Notes: generated by a model from the sequence alone, not told the origin. DNA of 64,000 bases from Melioribacter sp. (GCA_026417975.1 JAOACD010000012.1:121561-185560); one strand, 5' to 3'; positions 10,358 through 19,816 are shown, counted from the first letter of the stretch. A program made the numbers and translations.

Positions 10358-12073
10358 ATGAAAAACAAACGATGGAAGTTAAAAGAAACTCCTGAAGAAA
10401 AAATTATATTATCTTTAGCCGAAAGCTTAAATATATCATATCCACTTGCTCTTCTTTTAACTCAAAGAGGTATTACAAATTTCCATGAAGCTAAGCTATT
10501 TTTCCGACCATCTCTTGATTCACTTTATGATCCATTTCTAATGGATGGAATGCATAAAGCATCAAGTAGAGTAATTAAAGCAATTATAGATAATCAAAAA
10601 ATATGTATCTACGGCGATTATGATGTAGATGGTACATGTTCTGCAGCTTTAATGTATTTATTCCTTAGAGAACTTGATGCTAATGTACAAACGTATATTC
10701 CTAATAGGTTAACAGAAGGCTATGGTATTTCTATTCAAAGCATAGATTACTTAAAAGAAAATGGGATTAACTTAATTATAAGCGTAGACTGTGGTATTAC
10801 TGCTATTGAAGAAGTAGAATATGCTAAATCTTTAGGTATAGATATTATAATTTGTGATCACCATCAACCTAAAGAACATTTGCCTGATGCTTTTGCAATT
10901 ATTAACCCACTGAAACCAGGTGATAACTATCCGTTTAAATATCTTTCTGGAGCAGGTCTTGCCTTTAAGTTAGCAACTGCTATAGGGGATAAAATTGGCA
11001 AAAAAGATATGGCTCTTAAGTACCTTGACCTTGTTGCATTAGCGGGCGCTGCAGATATAGTTCCTTTAATAGACGAGAATAGAATATTAGTAAGCGAAGG
11101 ACTTCAAATTATAAACACAAACCCACGCCCAGGAATTTCTGCATTAATGAAATGTTCTCGTATAGAGCCAGGTAATTTGACAGTTGGTCAAATAGTTTTT
11201 ACTATAGCTCCTAGGGTTAATGCTGTTGGAAGGCTTGGTGATGCGAATCGTGCAGTGGAACTGTTTAGTACAGACGATCCTATTAAAGCTATGGAACTTG
11301 CTCAAATTCTTGAAGACGAAAATATTAAACGTCGTTCTATAGACGAAGCAACATATTCTCATGCAGTAAATCTTGTCGAAACAACGGTTGACCTTGAAAA
11401 TGATTATGGAATTGTACTTCATAATGATGATTGGCATCCAGGTGTAATTGGAATAGTTGCTTCTAGACTAGTAGAAAAGTTTCATAGGCCAACAATAATG
11501 TTAACAACAGTTGATGGCATTGCCAAAGGTTCTGCTCGAAGTATACCTGGATTTAACATTTATGAGGCTCTGCAAAATTGTGAAGATTTATTATTACAAT
11601 TTGGAGGACACGAGGCAGCTGCTGGTCTTGCTATTGAACTTGATAAAATTGAACACTTTAGAAAAAGATTTAATAAGGTCCTTAAGCAATATATCAACGA
11701 AGATGATATTTTTCCGGAAATTATTATTGATGCTAAAATTTCTTTTTCAGAAATTTCTCCTAAATTTATTCGCATTCTCGAACAGTTTGCTCCTTTTGGA
11801 CCAGGTAATATGAGACCTATTTTTCTAAGCGAAAAAGTTAGTGTAGTTAATACACCGAAAGTTGTAGGAACAAATCATTTATTAGCTACCTTCAAGCAAA
11901 ACGGGAACGATAAGGTTTTTGATGCCATCGGCTTTAATCTTGGTTATTTTGCAGAACATATTGATAAAGAAAAAGATTTGGTTGATATTGTATATTCAAT
12001 AGAAACAGTTAATAAAGATGGAAGACTTTTTCCTCAACTTAGAATCAAAGATATAAGAATTAACAATAAATGA
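10358..12073 (+). CDS. recJ: Single-stranded-DNA-specific exonuclease RecJ
   Basis: RecJ degrades single-stranded DNA 5' to 3' in recombination and mismatch repair. The 571-residue protein has the DHH phosphoesterase motifs ICIYGDYDVDGTCSAAL, ISVDCGITAIEE and IICDHHQP. It also has the DHHA1 motif FGGHEAAAGLAIE and a C-terminal OB-like domain. The frame opens at an ATG at 10322, but those codons form the 3' strand of the RNase P P1 helix. The ATG at 10358 (MKNKRWKLKE) is the likely start. It begins a same-strand run recJ-yebC-ruvC-ruvA with gaps of 7-24 bp, all but YebC devoted to DNA recombination. Confidence 0.94.
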   Translation: MKNKRWKLKETPEEKIILSLAESLNISYPLALLLTQRGITNFHEAKLFFRPSLDSLYDPFLMDGMHKASSRVIKAIIDNQKICIYGDYDVDGTCSAALMYLFLRELDANVQTYIPNRLTEGYGISIQSIDYLKENGINLIISVDCGITAIEEVEYAKSLGIDIIICDHHQPKEHLPDAFAIINPLKPGDNYPFKYLSGAGLAFKLATAIGDKIGKKDMALKYLDLVALAGAADIVPLIDENRILVSEGLQIINTNPRPGISALMKCSRIEPGNLTVGQIVFTIAPRVNAVGRLGDANRAVELFSTDDPIKAMELAQILEDENIKRRSIDEATYSHAVNLVETTVDLENDYGIVLHNDDWHPGVIGIVASRLVEKFHRPTIMLTTVDGIAKGSARSIPGFNIYEALQNCEDLLLQFGGHEAAAGLAIELDKIEHFRKRFNKVLKQYINEDDIFPEIIIDAKISFSEISPKFIRILEQFAPFGPGNMRPIFLSEKVSVVNTPKVVGTNHLLATFKQNGNDKVFDAIGFNLGYFAEHIDKEKDLVDIVYSIETVNKDGRLFPQLRIKDIRINNK

Positions 12074-12088
12074 AAGGAGAAATATTAT

Positions 12089-12820
12089 ATGTCAGGACAT
12101 TCAAAATGGGCAACCATTAAAAGAAAAAAAGCTGCTTTAGATGCAAAGAAAGGGAAAATTTTTACAAAGCTAATTAAAGAAATAACAATTGCAGCAAAAC
12201 AAGGTGGTGGAGACCCTGACGGGAACCCCAGACTTAGGCTTGCAATTGACAATGCCAAAGCTGCAAATATGCCTGCAGAAAATATTGAACGAGCAATAAA
12301 AAAAGCCACTGGAGAATTAGAAGGAACAGCTTATTATGAGGTTATATACGAAGGTTATGGACCAGGTGGTGTGGCTCTGATGGTAGAAGCAGCAACAGAT
12401 AATAAAAATAGAACAGTTGCAGAGGTACGCCATATTTTTTCGCGTAATGGTGGTAGCCTTGGTGAATCTAATTCTGTTGCTTGGATGTTCGAAAGGAAAG
12501 GAATTATTACTGTCAAAAGAGAAGGAAAATCGGAAGACGAAATGCTTGAAATAATACTTGATGCAGGAGCTGATGATTTACAAACGGAAGAAGATTTCTT
12601 TGAAGTAATTACGTCGCTCGAATCATTCGAGAAGGTAAGAAAAACATTGGCAGAAAAAAAATTGAATATCGAAAATGCTTCTTTACAATGGGTTGCTAAA
12701 AATTTAGTTTCTGTTAGCGGTGAGGATGCCGAAAAGTTAATGAAGTTAATTGAATCGCTAGAAGATTGTGATGACGTGCAGAATGTTTATTCTAATGCAG
12801 ATTTTGTATCGGTTTCTTAA
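12089..12820 (+). CDS. YebC/PmpR (TACO1) family protein
   Basis: This 243-residue protein opens with the family signature MSGHSKWATIKRKKAALDAK and continues with GGDPDGNPRLRLAIDNAKAA and VRHIFSRNGGSLGESNSVAW. The length is typical. The family was long annotated as transcriptional regulators. Recent work on YebC and mitochondrial TACO1 points to relief of ribosome stalling at proline-rich stretches. An AAAGGAGAAA ribosome-binding site precedes the ATG, 15 bp after recJ. YebC genes commonly sit next to ruvC and ruvA, as here. Confidence 0.93.
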   Translation: MSGHSKWATIKRKKAALDAKKGKIFTKLIKEITIAAKQGGGDPDGNPRLRLAIDNAKAANMPAENIERAIKKATGELEGTAYYEVIYEGYGPGGVALMVEAATDNKNRTVAEVRHIFSRNGGSLGESNSVAWMFERKGIITVKREGKSEDEMLEIILDAGADDLQTEEDFFEVITSLESFEKVRKTLAEKKLNIENASLQWVAKNLVSVSGEDAEKLMKLIESLEDCDDVQNVYSNADFVSVS

Positions 12821-12844
12821 GTTTAATAAATAAAGAAGTATTAG

Positions 12845-13387
12845 ATGAGAATTTTAGGTGTAGATCCAGGAACTATTACTACTGGCTATGGAATCATTGA
12901 TTTTGATGATAATGAAGTAAGTTATGTTACTTCTGGAGTTATAGAAATTCATGCTACAGAAAATTTTGGATTGCGCCTTGAAAAAATTTACAGTGAACTT
13001 TCTAAGATAATTAAGAAATATAAACCTTCAGAGTTTGCACTTGAAACAGCATTTTATGGTAAAAATGTTCAATCGGCACTAAAGATTGGATATGCAAGAG
13101 GAGTTTCGCTATTAGTTGCTGTTCACAATAATTTGATAGTAAAAGAATATTCTCCTAAAGAAGTTAAAAAGTCAGTTGTTGGAAAGGGTTCTTCTACAAA
13201 AGAACAAGTGCAATATATGATAAAAAAAATTTGTGTTATCAAGAAAACAAAGATGAAATTTGACGAAAGCGATGCATTAGCTGTAGCAGTTTGTCATGCA
13301 TTCAAAAAAGCAAACTCATATTCGAAAAGAAGTAAAAATTGGAAAGAATTTGTAGAACTTAATCCAGAAAAAATTTTGGATGGTTGA
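12845..13387 (+). CDS. ruvC: Crossover junction endodeoxyribonuclease RuvC
   Basis: RuvC cleaves Holliday junctions in the RuvABC resolvasome. The 180-residue protein has the RNase H fold signature MRILGVDPGTITTGYG with catalytic Asp7, the glutamate segment ALETAFYGKNVQSALKIGYARG, and the C-terminal acidic pair in FDESDALAVAVCHAF. The length is slightly above the E. coli protein because of a basic C-terminal tail. It lies directly before ruvA; ruvB is not in the window. Confidence 0.96.
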   Translation: MRILGVDPGTITTGYGIIDFDDNEVSYVTSGVIEIHATENFGLRLEKIYSELSKIIKKYKPSEFALETAFYGKNVQSALKIGYARGVSLLVAVHNNLIVKEYSPKEVKKSVVGKGSSTKEQVQYMIKKICVIKKTKMKFDESDALAVAVCHAFKKANSYSKRSKNWKEFVELNPEKILDG

Positions 13388-13394
13388 TTAGTTA

Positions 13395-13982
13395 ATGATA
13401 GGTTTTATAAAAGGAAAAATTCTTTCAAAGAAACCCACAGAAGTAATTCTTGATGTAAACGGGGTTGGATATTTAGTTAATATTTCTTTAAGTACTTTTG
13501 AAAAAATAGTGCAAGAAGAAGAAGTTTCTTTATATACATATCTAAGTGTAAAAGAAGATTCTCTTGATTTGTATGGTTTTTATACTTTAGCAGAAAAAGA
13601 AATGTTCGAATTATTAATTGCTGTAAGTGGGATAGGCCCTAAGACTGCTCAAAGCATTTTATCGGGAATTCAGTTGCAAGATTTAAGAGAGGCCATTAAA
13701 GAGGGTAATGTTGGAAAATTAACATCTGCGCCAGGGATAGGTAGAAAGACAGCAGAAAGAATAATCGTTGAATTAAGAGATAAGATAGATACAATCTCAG
13801 AAATAAAAGGAGATTTTACTACAAATGTTTCTGCTATTAAAAAGGACGCAATAGCAGCTCTTGTAAATCTTGGTTATAATCAAAAAACAGCAGAACGTGC
13901 AGTTCGAACTATAGTTGACAAAAATCCTAATATTACAATCGAAGATTTAATTCGCGAATCATTAACAGTTTTAAATAATTAG
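13395..13982 (+). CDS. ruvA: Holliday junction branch migration protein RuvA
   Basis: RuvA tetramers bind Holliday junctions and hold the RuvB motors. The 195-residue protein has the N-terminal OB fold (MIGFIKGKILSKKPTEVILD), two helix-hairpin-helix motifs (ISGIGPKTAQSILSG and APGIGRKTAERIIVEL) and the C-terminal RuvB-contacting domain (ALVNLGYNQKTAERAVR). It starts 7 bp after ruvC and converges on proA, with only 14 bp between the stop codons and no recognisable terminator. Confidence 0.96.
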   Translation: MIGFIKGKILSKKPTEVILDVNGVGYLVNISLSTFEKIVQEEEVSLYTYLSVKEDSLDLYGFYTLAEKEMFELLIAVSGIGPKTAQSILSGIQLQDLREAIKEGNVGKLTSAPGIGRKTAERIIVELRDKIDTISEIKGDFTTNVSAIKKDAIAALVNLGYNQKTAERAVRTIVDKNPNITIEDLIRESLTVLNN

Positions 13983-13996
13983 ACTTTCCAAGTATT

Positions 13997-15262
13997 TTAA
14001 CTCAAATCTACTTTATGGCGTGTTTGACCATTTCCAATTACAATAAACTTTTTTGTTGTAAGAGCTTCTAATCCCATAGGTCCATATGCATGTAGTTTAG
14101 AAGTAGAAATACCAATTTCTGCTCCTAGTCCTAACTCACCTCCATCAGCAAATCTTGAAGATGCGTTTACCATAACAGAAGAAGAATCTATATCTTTTAT
14201 AAAATTCTGACTTGTTTGAAGGTTGTTTGTTACAATTACCTCTGTATGATTAGAACCATATTTTTCAATATGTAAAACGGCCTCTTCGTAGTTTTCTACT
14301 ACTTTGACAGCAATAATTAGTGCAAGATATTCAGCATAATAATCCTCTTCTGTTGCAGGAATAGCATAAGGGAGAATTTTTCTTGTAACATCACAGCCAC
14401 GAATTTCTACATTCTTCTTTCGTAAAGTTTCTCCAGCTAATGGTAGAAACTTTTCAGCTATGTCTTTATGAACAAGCATGGTTTCTAAAGCATTACATAC
14501 AGCAGGACGTGATGTTTTACCATCTATTAGAAGACGAAGTGCAATGTTGAAGTCTGCATCTTTGTCAACATATAAGTGACAAACTCCTTTGTAATGTTTG
14601 ATTACAGGTATTCTACTATTTTCTGCAACAAATCTTATTAAACCTTCGCCTCCTCGAGGAATAATTAAGTCTATATATTCATCTAACTTTAACATTTCTA
14701 ACATAGCTTCTCTATCGGTTGTAGGAATAAAAGTTACCATTGATGGATCTTCTCCACATTTTTCTATACCTTTACGAATAGCATTGACAATAGCCATGTT
14801 AGAATTAAAAGCTTCTGAACCACCACGTAAAATAACAGCGTTTCCACTCTTAATACATAACGAAGCAGCATCAGAAGTTACATTCGGTCTAGCTTCGTAT
14901 ATAATTCCAATAACTCCTAGTGGTATACGCATCATACCAACTTGCAAACCATTTGGTCTAATGCGAATATTTGTAATCTCTCCAACAGGGTCAGGAAGTT
15001 GAGTGATTTCTTTTATAGCATTTGACATGGATTTTAATCTTTCAGTATTAAGAAGTAATCTATCAATCAATGCTTCATTTAACCCTTTTTCTTTGCCTAG
15101 CTTTACATCTATGTTGTTTGCCCTTAGAATTTCTTCTTGATTGTTTATAATTTCATCTGCAATAGAGGAAAGAAGCTCATTTTTTTTGTTAGTATCTAAA
15201 CGAGATAATTTATACGCGGCTTCTTTGCTTTTTTTGACTAATTCAATCAAATTTTTGTTCAT
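13997..15262 (-). CDS. proA: Gamma-glutamyl phosphate reductase
   Basis: ProA reduces gamma-glutamyl phosphate to glutamate semialdehyde with NADPH, the second step of proline synthesis. The 421-residue protein shows RIPLGVIGIIYEARPNVTSD, the SGNAVILRGGSEAFNSN block, the catalytic cysteine region SRPAVCNALETMLVH, and the C-terminal VNASSRFADGGELGLGAEIGIS. It follows proB by 15 bp in the same operon. proC is not in the window. Confidence 0.96.
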   Translation of the reverse strand: MNKNLIELVKKSKEAAYKLSRLDTNKKNELLSSIADEIINNQEEILRANNIDVKLGKEKGLNEALIDRLLLNTERLKSMSNAIKEITQLPDPVGEITNIRIRPNGLQVGMMRIPLGVIGIIYEARPNVTSDAASLCIKSGNAVILRGGSEAFNSNMAIVNAIRKGIEKCGEDPSMVTFIPTTDREAMLEMLKLDEYIDLIIPRGGEGLIRFVAENSRIPVIKHYKGVCHLYVDKDADFNIALRLLIDGKTSRPAVCNALETMLVHKDIAEKFLPLAGETLRKKNVEIRGCDVTRKILPYAIPATEEDYYAEYLALIIAVKVVENYEEAVLHIEKYGSNHTEVIVTNNLQTSQNFIKDIDSSSVMVNASSRFADGGELGLGAEIGISTSKLHAYGPMGLEALTTKKFIVIGNGQTRHKVDLS

Positions 15263-15277
15263 GACTTTTCCCTTTAA

Positions 15278-16408
15278 TTATTCTAGTTCTGTTAATACTA
15301 ATTCATCTCTATGAACTACTTCTTCTGTAGTTTGATATCCAAGTATATTTTTAATTTGTATGCTTTTTTTACCTTGGATTTTCTTTAACTCATTAGAATT
15401 GTATTGGGTTATTCCCTTAGCAATTAATTTTAAATCGTTGCCATCTTTTACATAAATCTCTACAGCTTCTCCTTTCTTAAATTCTCCTTCTACATTTGTT
15501 ATCCCAGAAGGAAGTAGAGAAGCACCCTTTTTTAAAATAGCTTTTGCTGCTCCTGTGTCGATATAAATTTTCCCATTTGTTTGAAGTGCATGTAACATCC
15601 AGAGTTTTTTTGCAGCTATTGGGTTCTTGTTTTTTTTGAAAATTGTTCCCATTAGTTTTCCATTTAATAAGTAGTCGAATACCTCACTTTTTGTTGCGTT
15701 AATAATAATAGTATCTATTCCTAGTTCTGTAGCTTTTTGAGCAGCTTCTATTTTTGTTCTCATTCCTCCGGTAGCAATAGGATTTTTAGAGTTACTAGCA
15801 ATCTGAAAGATTGATGAGTCGATTTTTTCTACAACAGGAATTAACTTAGCATTTTTATTTTTCTTTGGATCAGAATCATATAGGCCATCTATATCAGTGC
15901 AAATAATCAACAAATCCGCTTCGGCAAGCATTGCTACATAAGCTGCTAAGTTGTCGTTGTCCCCTACTTTTAGTTCTTCTGTTGCGACAGTATCATTTTC
16001 GTTAACTATTGGGAGAGTACCAAGTTCAAGGAGTTTTTTTATTGTGTTTTTTGCATTTACGAACCTTTTTCTGTTGTGAATATCGTCATAAGTAAGCAAG
16101 ATTTGAGAACATGGAAAGTCAAAGAATCTGCTCCAGCTAGCCATAAGTAAAGTTTGGCCTATTGCTGCTAAAGCTTGTTTTTCGGGTATAGAGCGATGAT
16201 TTTTTTTGAGAAGCTGAGGTTGAGTTGATAATCCTGCAGCAACTGCTCCAGAAGAAACAAGGACTATCTCTTTTCCGCGATTAATACATTCTGTTATGAA
16301 AGCTGCTATTGGTAGTGTGTATTTAGAACTACATTTTACACCGCCTGGTGCAATTAATCCACTCCCAACTTTTATAACTGCTCGTTTCCAATCATTTAGT
16401 TCTATCAT
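15278..16408 (-). CDS. proB: Glutamate 5-kinase
   Basis: ProB phosphorylates glutamate, the committed and feedback-inhibited step of proline synthesis. The 376-residue protein combines an amino acid kinase domain (AVIKVGSGLIAPGG near the start, VLVSSGAVAAG, IVNENDTVA, FGDND-like VGDNDNLAAYVA, and GTGGMxTK-like IATGGMRTKIEAAQKA) with a C-terminal PUA domain from about residue 285. It is the first gene of a leftward proBA operon. Confidence 0.95.
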   Translation of the reverse strand: MIELNDWKRAVIKVGSGLIAPGGVKCSSKYTLPIAAFITECINRGKEIVLVSSGAVAAGLSTQPQLLKKNHRSIPEKQALAAIGQTLLMASWSRFFDFPCSQILLTYDDIHNRKRFVNAKNTIKKLLELGTLPIVNENDTVATEELKVGDNDNLAAYVAMLAEADLLIICTDIDGLYDSDPKKNKNAKLIPVVEKIDSSIFQIASNSKNPIATGGMRTKIEAAQKATELGIDTIIINATKSEVFDYLLNGKLMGTIFKKNKNPIAAKKLWMLHALQTNGKIYIDTGAAKAILKKGASLLPSGITNVEGEFKKGEAVEIYVKDGNDLKLIAKGITQYNSNELKKIQGKKSIQIKNILGYQTTEEVVHRDELVLTELE

Positions 16409-16535
16409 ATTTTGTAATGAAAATTAAGAATGTTAGTATAAAGATACATAATTTGAATTATTAGCTCAAAGAGGTTGTGGTTGGTAATTTTTGATTTATA
16501 AACTTACTTATAAAGGAAGAAGAGGAAGAAACTTC

Positions 16536-16566
16536 TTGACAAATCGAGATTCATAAATTACCTTTG
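16536..16566 (+). promoter_or_regulatory. Bacteroidetes-type promoter upstream of trpB2
   Basis: TTG at 16536-16538 (in TTGACA) is followed after 20 nt by TACCTTTG at 16559-16566, an exact TAnnTTTG. Spacing fits the -33/-7 promoters of Bacteroidetes. It would yield a leader of about 170 nt before trpB2. The remainder of the 16409-16742 gap has no coding potential that I can support. Confidence 0.55.
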
Positions 16567-16649
16567 GTTTATCTTTTCAATGGATTGAAAACAGGAAGTA
16601 AGTCAATAGATGCTTATTCTCTAAAAAAGGAATTTAAGTAAATTTGAAG

Positions 16650-16702
16650 GCCGTGGGTACCGGCGTATATTCTTTAGAGTAATAGCTGTTCACGGCTTTT
16701 TT
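16650..16702 (+). terminator. Terminator-like hairpin in the trpB2 leader (possible attenuator)
   Basis: GCCGTG (16650-16655) pairs with CACGGC (16691-16696), followed by six T residues. The 35-nt loop has further weak pairing and contains the self-complementary GGTACC. It lies after the predicted promoter and about 40 nt before the trpB2 start. It is therefore either the end of a small RNA of about 130 nt or a premature-termination control. Confidence 0.55.
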
Positions 16703-16742
16703 GTTTTAAATTTTTTTGTAATTAATTACCTAGGAGGTAACA

Positions 16743-18062
16743 ATGTCAGAAAACAAAATTGTTTTTCTTGAACAAACAAAGATGCCAACCCACTATTATA
16801 ATATCTTAGCAGATTTGCCAGTTCCAATTGACCCTCCTTTGAATCCTGTGACAAAAAATCCAGCTACACCAGAAGAACTTTCGGCAATATTCCCTATGGA
16901 TTTAATTTTACAGGAAGTCTCTAAAGAAAGATTTATTGAAATTCCCGATGAAGTAAGAGACTTATATCGATTAAGTAGGCCTACTCCTTTAATTCGAGCA
17001 GCTAATTTAGAAAAAGAACTTCAAACACCAGCAAAAATATACTTTAAGTACGAAGGGGCAAATCCTACAGGAAGCCATAAAACGAATACATCCTATGCTC
17101 AGGCATATTACAATAAAAAAGCAGGTATAAAAAAACTCGTAACAGAAACAGGTGCAGGACAATGGGGGAGTGCCTTAGCAATGGCTTGTAAACATTTTGG
17201 TCTTGAATGCGAAATTTTTATGGTTAAGGTAAGTTATAATCAGAAGCCATACAGAAAAACCTTTATGAGATTGTTTGGAGCTACGGTTCATGCAAGTCCA
17301 ACTAATTTAACCAACGCAGGAAGAAAAGTTCTTGAAAAAGACCCTGAGTCCCCTGGTTCACTAGGAATTGCAATAAGTGAAGCAATAGAAGTAGCTGTTC
17401 AGAGAGATGATACTAATTATTCTCTAGGTAGTGTTTTAAATCATGTTCTGTTACACCAGACAATTATAGGAGAAGAAGCAAGATTGCAATTAGAAATGGT
17501 TGATGAATATCCTGATATAGTAGTTGGCTGTGTGGGTGGAGGTAGTAATTTTGCTGGAATAGCTTTCCCTTTTTTAAGAGATAAATTAAATGGAACAAAG
17601 AAAAATCTCGAAGTCATTGCAGTAGAACCTTCTTCTTGTCCTTCTCTTACAAAAGGAAAATTTGATTATGATTTTGGTGACGAAGCTGGTCTAACACCTT
17701 TAATAAAGATGTACACATTAGGACACGATTTTATTCCACCCAAAATTCATGCAGGTGGTCTACGTTATCATGGAATGGCTCCTACTATTTCTCTCTTATA
17801 TAATATAGGTGCAATTAGTGCTAAAGCTTATAGTCAGCTTGAGGTATTCAAAGCTGCACAAATTTTTGCACAGTGTGAAGGTATTGTCCCAGCACCAGAG
17901 AGCTCTCATGCAGTCAAAGAGGTAATAGAGCAGGCTTTAAAATGTAAAGAAACAGGCGAGTCAAAAACTATTTTGTTTAATCTATCTGGACATGGATTTT
18001 TAGATTTAGGTGCTTATGAACTTTATCTTGATAACCTTTTAGAAAATGGAAATAGCAATTAA
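16743..18062 (+). CDS. trpB2: TrpB2-type tryptophan synthase beta subunit
   Basis: This PLP enzyme condenses indole with serine (or O-phosphoserine in some TrpB2 enzymes) to form tryptophan. The 439-residue length and the N-terminal extension ([20 protein letters not shown]) are typical of TrpB2, not TrpB1. The PLP lysine is in [19 protein letters not shown], the phosphate-binding loop is [12 protein letters not shown], and the C-terminal [15 protein letters not shown] is conserved. A strong TAGGAGGT site precedes the ATG. No trpA or other trp gene is nearby, consistent with a stand-alone indole-salvage role. Confidence 0.92.
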   Translation: MSENKIVFLEQTKMPTHYYNILADLPVPIDPPLNPVTKNPATPEELSAIFPMDLILQEVSKERFIEIPDEVRDLYRLSRPTPLIRAANLEKELQTPAKIYFKYEGANPTGSHKTNTSYAQAYYNKKAGIKKLVTETGAGQWGSALAMACKHFGLECEIFMVKVSYNQKPYRKTFMRLFGATVHASPTNLTNAGRKVLEKDPESPGSLGIAISEAIEVAVQRDDTNYSLGSVLNHVLLHQTIIGEEARLQLEMVDEYPDIVVGCVGGGSNFAGIAFPFLRDKLNGTKKNLEVIAVEPSSCPSLTKGKFDYDFGDEAGLTPLIKMYTLGHDFIPPKIHAGGLRYHGMAPTISLLYNIGAISAKAYSQLEVFKAAQIFAQCEGIVPAPESSHAVKEVIEQALKCKETGESKTILFNLSGHGFLDLGAYELYLDNLLENGNSN

Positions 18063-18070
18063 ATTTTTAT

Positions 18071-18100
18071 AGGCAGTGCAAATTTTTAGCACTGCCTTTT
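18071..18100 (+). terminator. Intrinsic terminator of trpB2
   Basis: AGGCAGTGC (18071-18079) pairs with GCACTGCCT (18089-18097), followed by T residues. It sits 8 bp after the trpB2 stop. Confidence 0.85.
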
Positions 18101-18174
18101 AGTATTTTGGGTTCTGATTTTTTTGTGTTTGGCATTCTTTATATATTATTTATTAAAAATTTACATTTTACTTT

Positions 18175-18546
18175 ATGGAATTTAAGTCGGAAAAATATAA
18201 TGATGTATATGTTGTTCATGTTTATTTAACAAGAGCTACTTTAGCAAAAGCTGTCAAATTTAAGGAGTTTGTTACAGATATTATTAATGGCGGAACAAAT
18301 AAGATTATTATTGATTTAACATTGTGTGAATATATTGATTCAACATTTTTGGGGGCATTGATTTCTTTACTAAAGAAAGTTAATACACTTGGTGGAGACC
18401 TTAGACTAGTTTATAACAAAGAAGCGCCTTCCTTAGTTTTTATGATAACAAGAATGGATAAAGTTTTTAAAATTTTTTCCACTTTAGATGAAGCTCTTTC
18501 TAGTTTTGGAGTTTCTCCTTCTAAACCTAAGCTTGAGTGGAAATAA
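18175..18546 (+). CDS. STAS-domain anti-sigma factor antagonist
   Basis: This is a 123-residue stand-alone STAS protein. The phospho-acceptor motif DSTFLG (residues 55-60) matches the D-S-[ST]-x-L-G loop of SpoIIAA/RsbV proteins, in which a Ser/Thr is phosphorylated by an anti-sigma kinase and released by a PP2C phosphatase. It resembles the second STAS protein at 24296 in motif and length. A receiver-SpoIIE phosphatase lies 6 kb downstream. It overlaps the convergent U32 gene by 20 bp at the 3' end. No RsbW/SpoIIAB-type kinase was recognised in the window. Confidence 0.85.
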   Translation: MEFKSEKYNDVYVVHVYLTRATLAKAVKFKEFVTDIINGGTNKIIIDLTLCEYIDSTFLGALISLLKKVNTLGGDLRLVYNKEAPSLVFMITRMDKVFKIFSTLDEALSSFGVSPSKPKLEWK

Positions 18547-19750
18547 TCCTGTATACTTTATCATTTTCTCTTACTAAATCTTTGCATGGAAAAGTAATAT
18601 CTGTACCCTTCTCTGCTATTTTTATTATTTTTTCATCTTTCATCATTTCTTCAATTTTTAATTCTACTACTCCAGTTGTATTTCCAATTATATAAATTGA
18701 ATCACCTACGCTAAGATTATTTGCTTCTATTTTTACATATGCAATTTTTTTCTTTTTGTAATAGTTTAGAACTTTACCAACATAAACCTTTCTTGTAGTT
18801 GCTATGCTACCATAAGCATTAGCATAACTTTCGGCTCCAGGAGTTTCAAAGTAAAATCCAGTTGAAAAGCCTCTATTGTAAACTTTTCTTAATTCTTCAA
18901 CAAACAATTTCTTTTTATCATCAGTAAGTTTGTCTTCAAAATATAAATCTATTGCGTTGCGGTAAACAGAAACTACTTTATAAATATATTCTGGACTTCT
19001 TTTTCTTCCTTCTATTTTAAAAGCATCTATTTTAGCTTCAATTAGTTTGTCAATAAACTCTATTGTACAAAGGTCTTTTGGAGATAAAACATAACCATCA
19101 CCTATAATAAGACTATACTTTTCATCCTTGTCTAAAATTTCATATTCTCTTCTGCATGGTTGAAGACATTCTCCTCTGTTTGCACTTTTATTAAAAACTT
19201 CGTGACTCATAAAACACCTTCCACTAACTGCAACACACATAGCACCATGAATAAATGTTTCTATTTCAATATCTACTTTGTTTTTAATTTCCTTGATTTT
19301 ATCGAGCGAGCATTCTCTTGCTAAAACAATTCTCTGTGCTCCGAGGTTTTTATAAAATTTAGCAGCTTCTGAGTTCGAAACAGATGCCTGGGTACTTACG
19401 CAAAATGGCATTTCATAATCTTTACATTTTTGTAAAACAGCTAAATCCCAACCAATAATCATGTCAATTCCATATTCTTTTGCAGCAGAAATAATTTTTT
19501 CTACATCATCTAACTCGCTTTCATAAATGATAGTATTTAATGCAAGATGAGCTCGTACATTATTTTTTTTACATATATTAGAAATTTCTTTAAGGTCTTT
19601 TAACCTAAAATTTCTTGCCATTACTCGCATGTTGAGATTTTCAATCCCAAAATAAATAGCGTCTGCTCCAGCTTTTATTGCAGCATTTAACATGCTCCAA
19701 TCACCAGCTGGGGCTAAAAGTTCGGGTTTATTTTCATATCTTTTGTTCAT
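18527..19750 (-). CDS. U32 family protein, TrhP-type tRNA uridine hydroxylation enzyme
   Basis: This 407-residue protein of the U32 (YegQ/TrhP) family is annotated historically as a peptidase. Established members (TrhP/YegQ) make 5-hydroxyuridine at tRNA position 34. The N-terminus PELLAPAGDWSMLNAAIKAG and the signature FIHGAMCVAVSGRCFMSHEV are followed by ANRGECLQPCRREY. This gives the four conserved cysteines thought to bind an iron-sulfur cluster. The C-terminal beta-barrel domain is present. It is convergent with the STAS gene and divergent from the MFS gene. Peptidase activity is not supported by any visible catalytic motif. Confidence 0.85.
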   Translation of the reverse strand: MNKRYENKPELLAPAGDWSMLNAAIKAGADAIYFGIENLNMRVMARNFRLKDLKEISNICKKNNVRAHLALNTIIYESELDDVEKIISAAKEYGIDMIIGWDLAVLQKCKDYEMPFCVSTQASVSNSEAAKFYKNLGAQRIVLARECSLDKIKEIKNKVDIEIETFIHGAMCVAVSGRCFMSHEVFNKSANRGECLQPCRREYEILDKDEKYSLIIGDGYVLSPKDLCTIEFIDKLIEAKIDAFKIEGRKRSPEYIYKVVSVYRNAIDLYFEDKLTDDKKKLFVEELRKVYNRGFSTGFYFETPGAESYANAYGSIATTRKVYVGKVLNYYKKKKIAYVKIEANNLSVGDSIYIIGNTTGVVELKIEEMMKDEKIIKIAEKGTDITFPCKDLVRENDKVYRIISTQA

Positions 19751-19816
19751 AGGAAAATAATTATATCATGAAAGTTTATAATTACATTGTAAATCTATTT
19801 ATTTAGGATCAAAATT

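Noticed and set aside
16648..16700. Possible T-box riboswitch in the trpB2 leader (GTGGGTACCGGCG resembles the T-box GGTGGNACCGCG)
   Set aside because: The motif has insertions relative to the consensus, no upstream specifier stem is evident, and the terminator pairs outside the motif.
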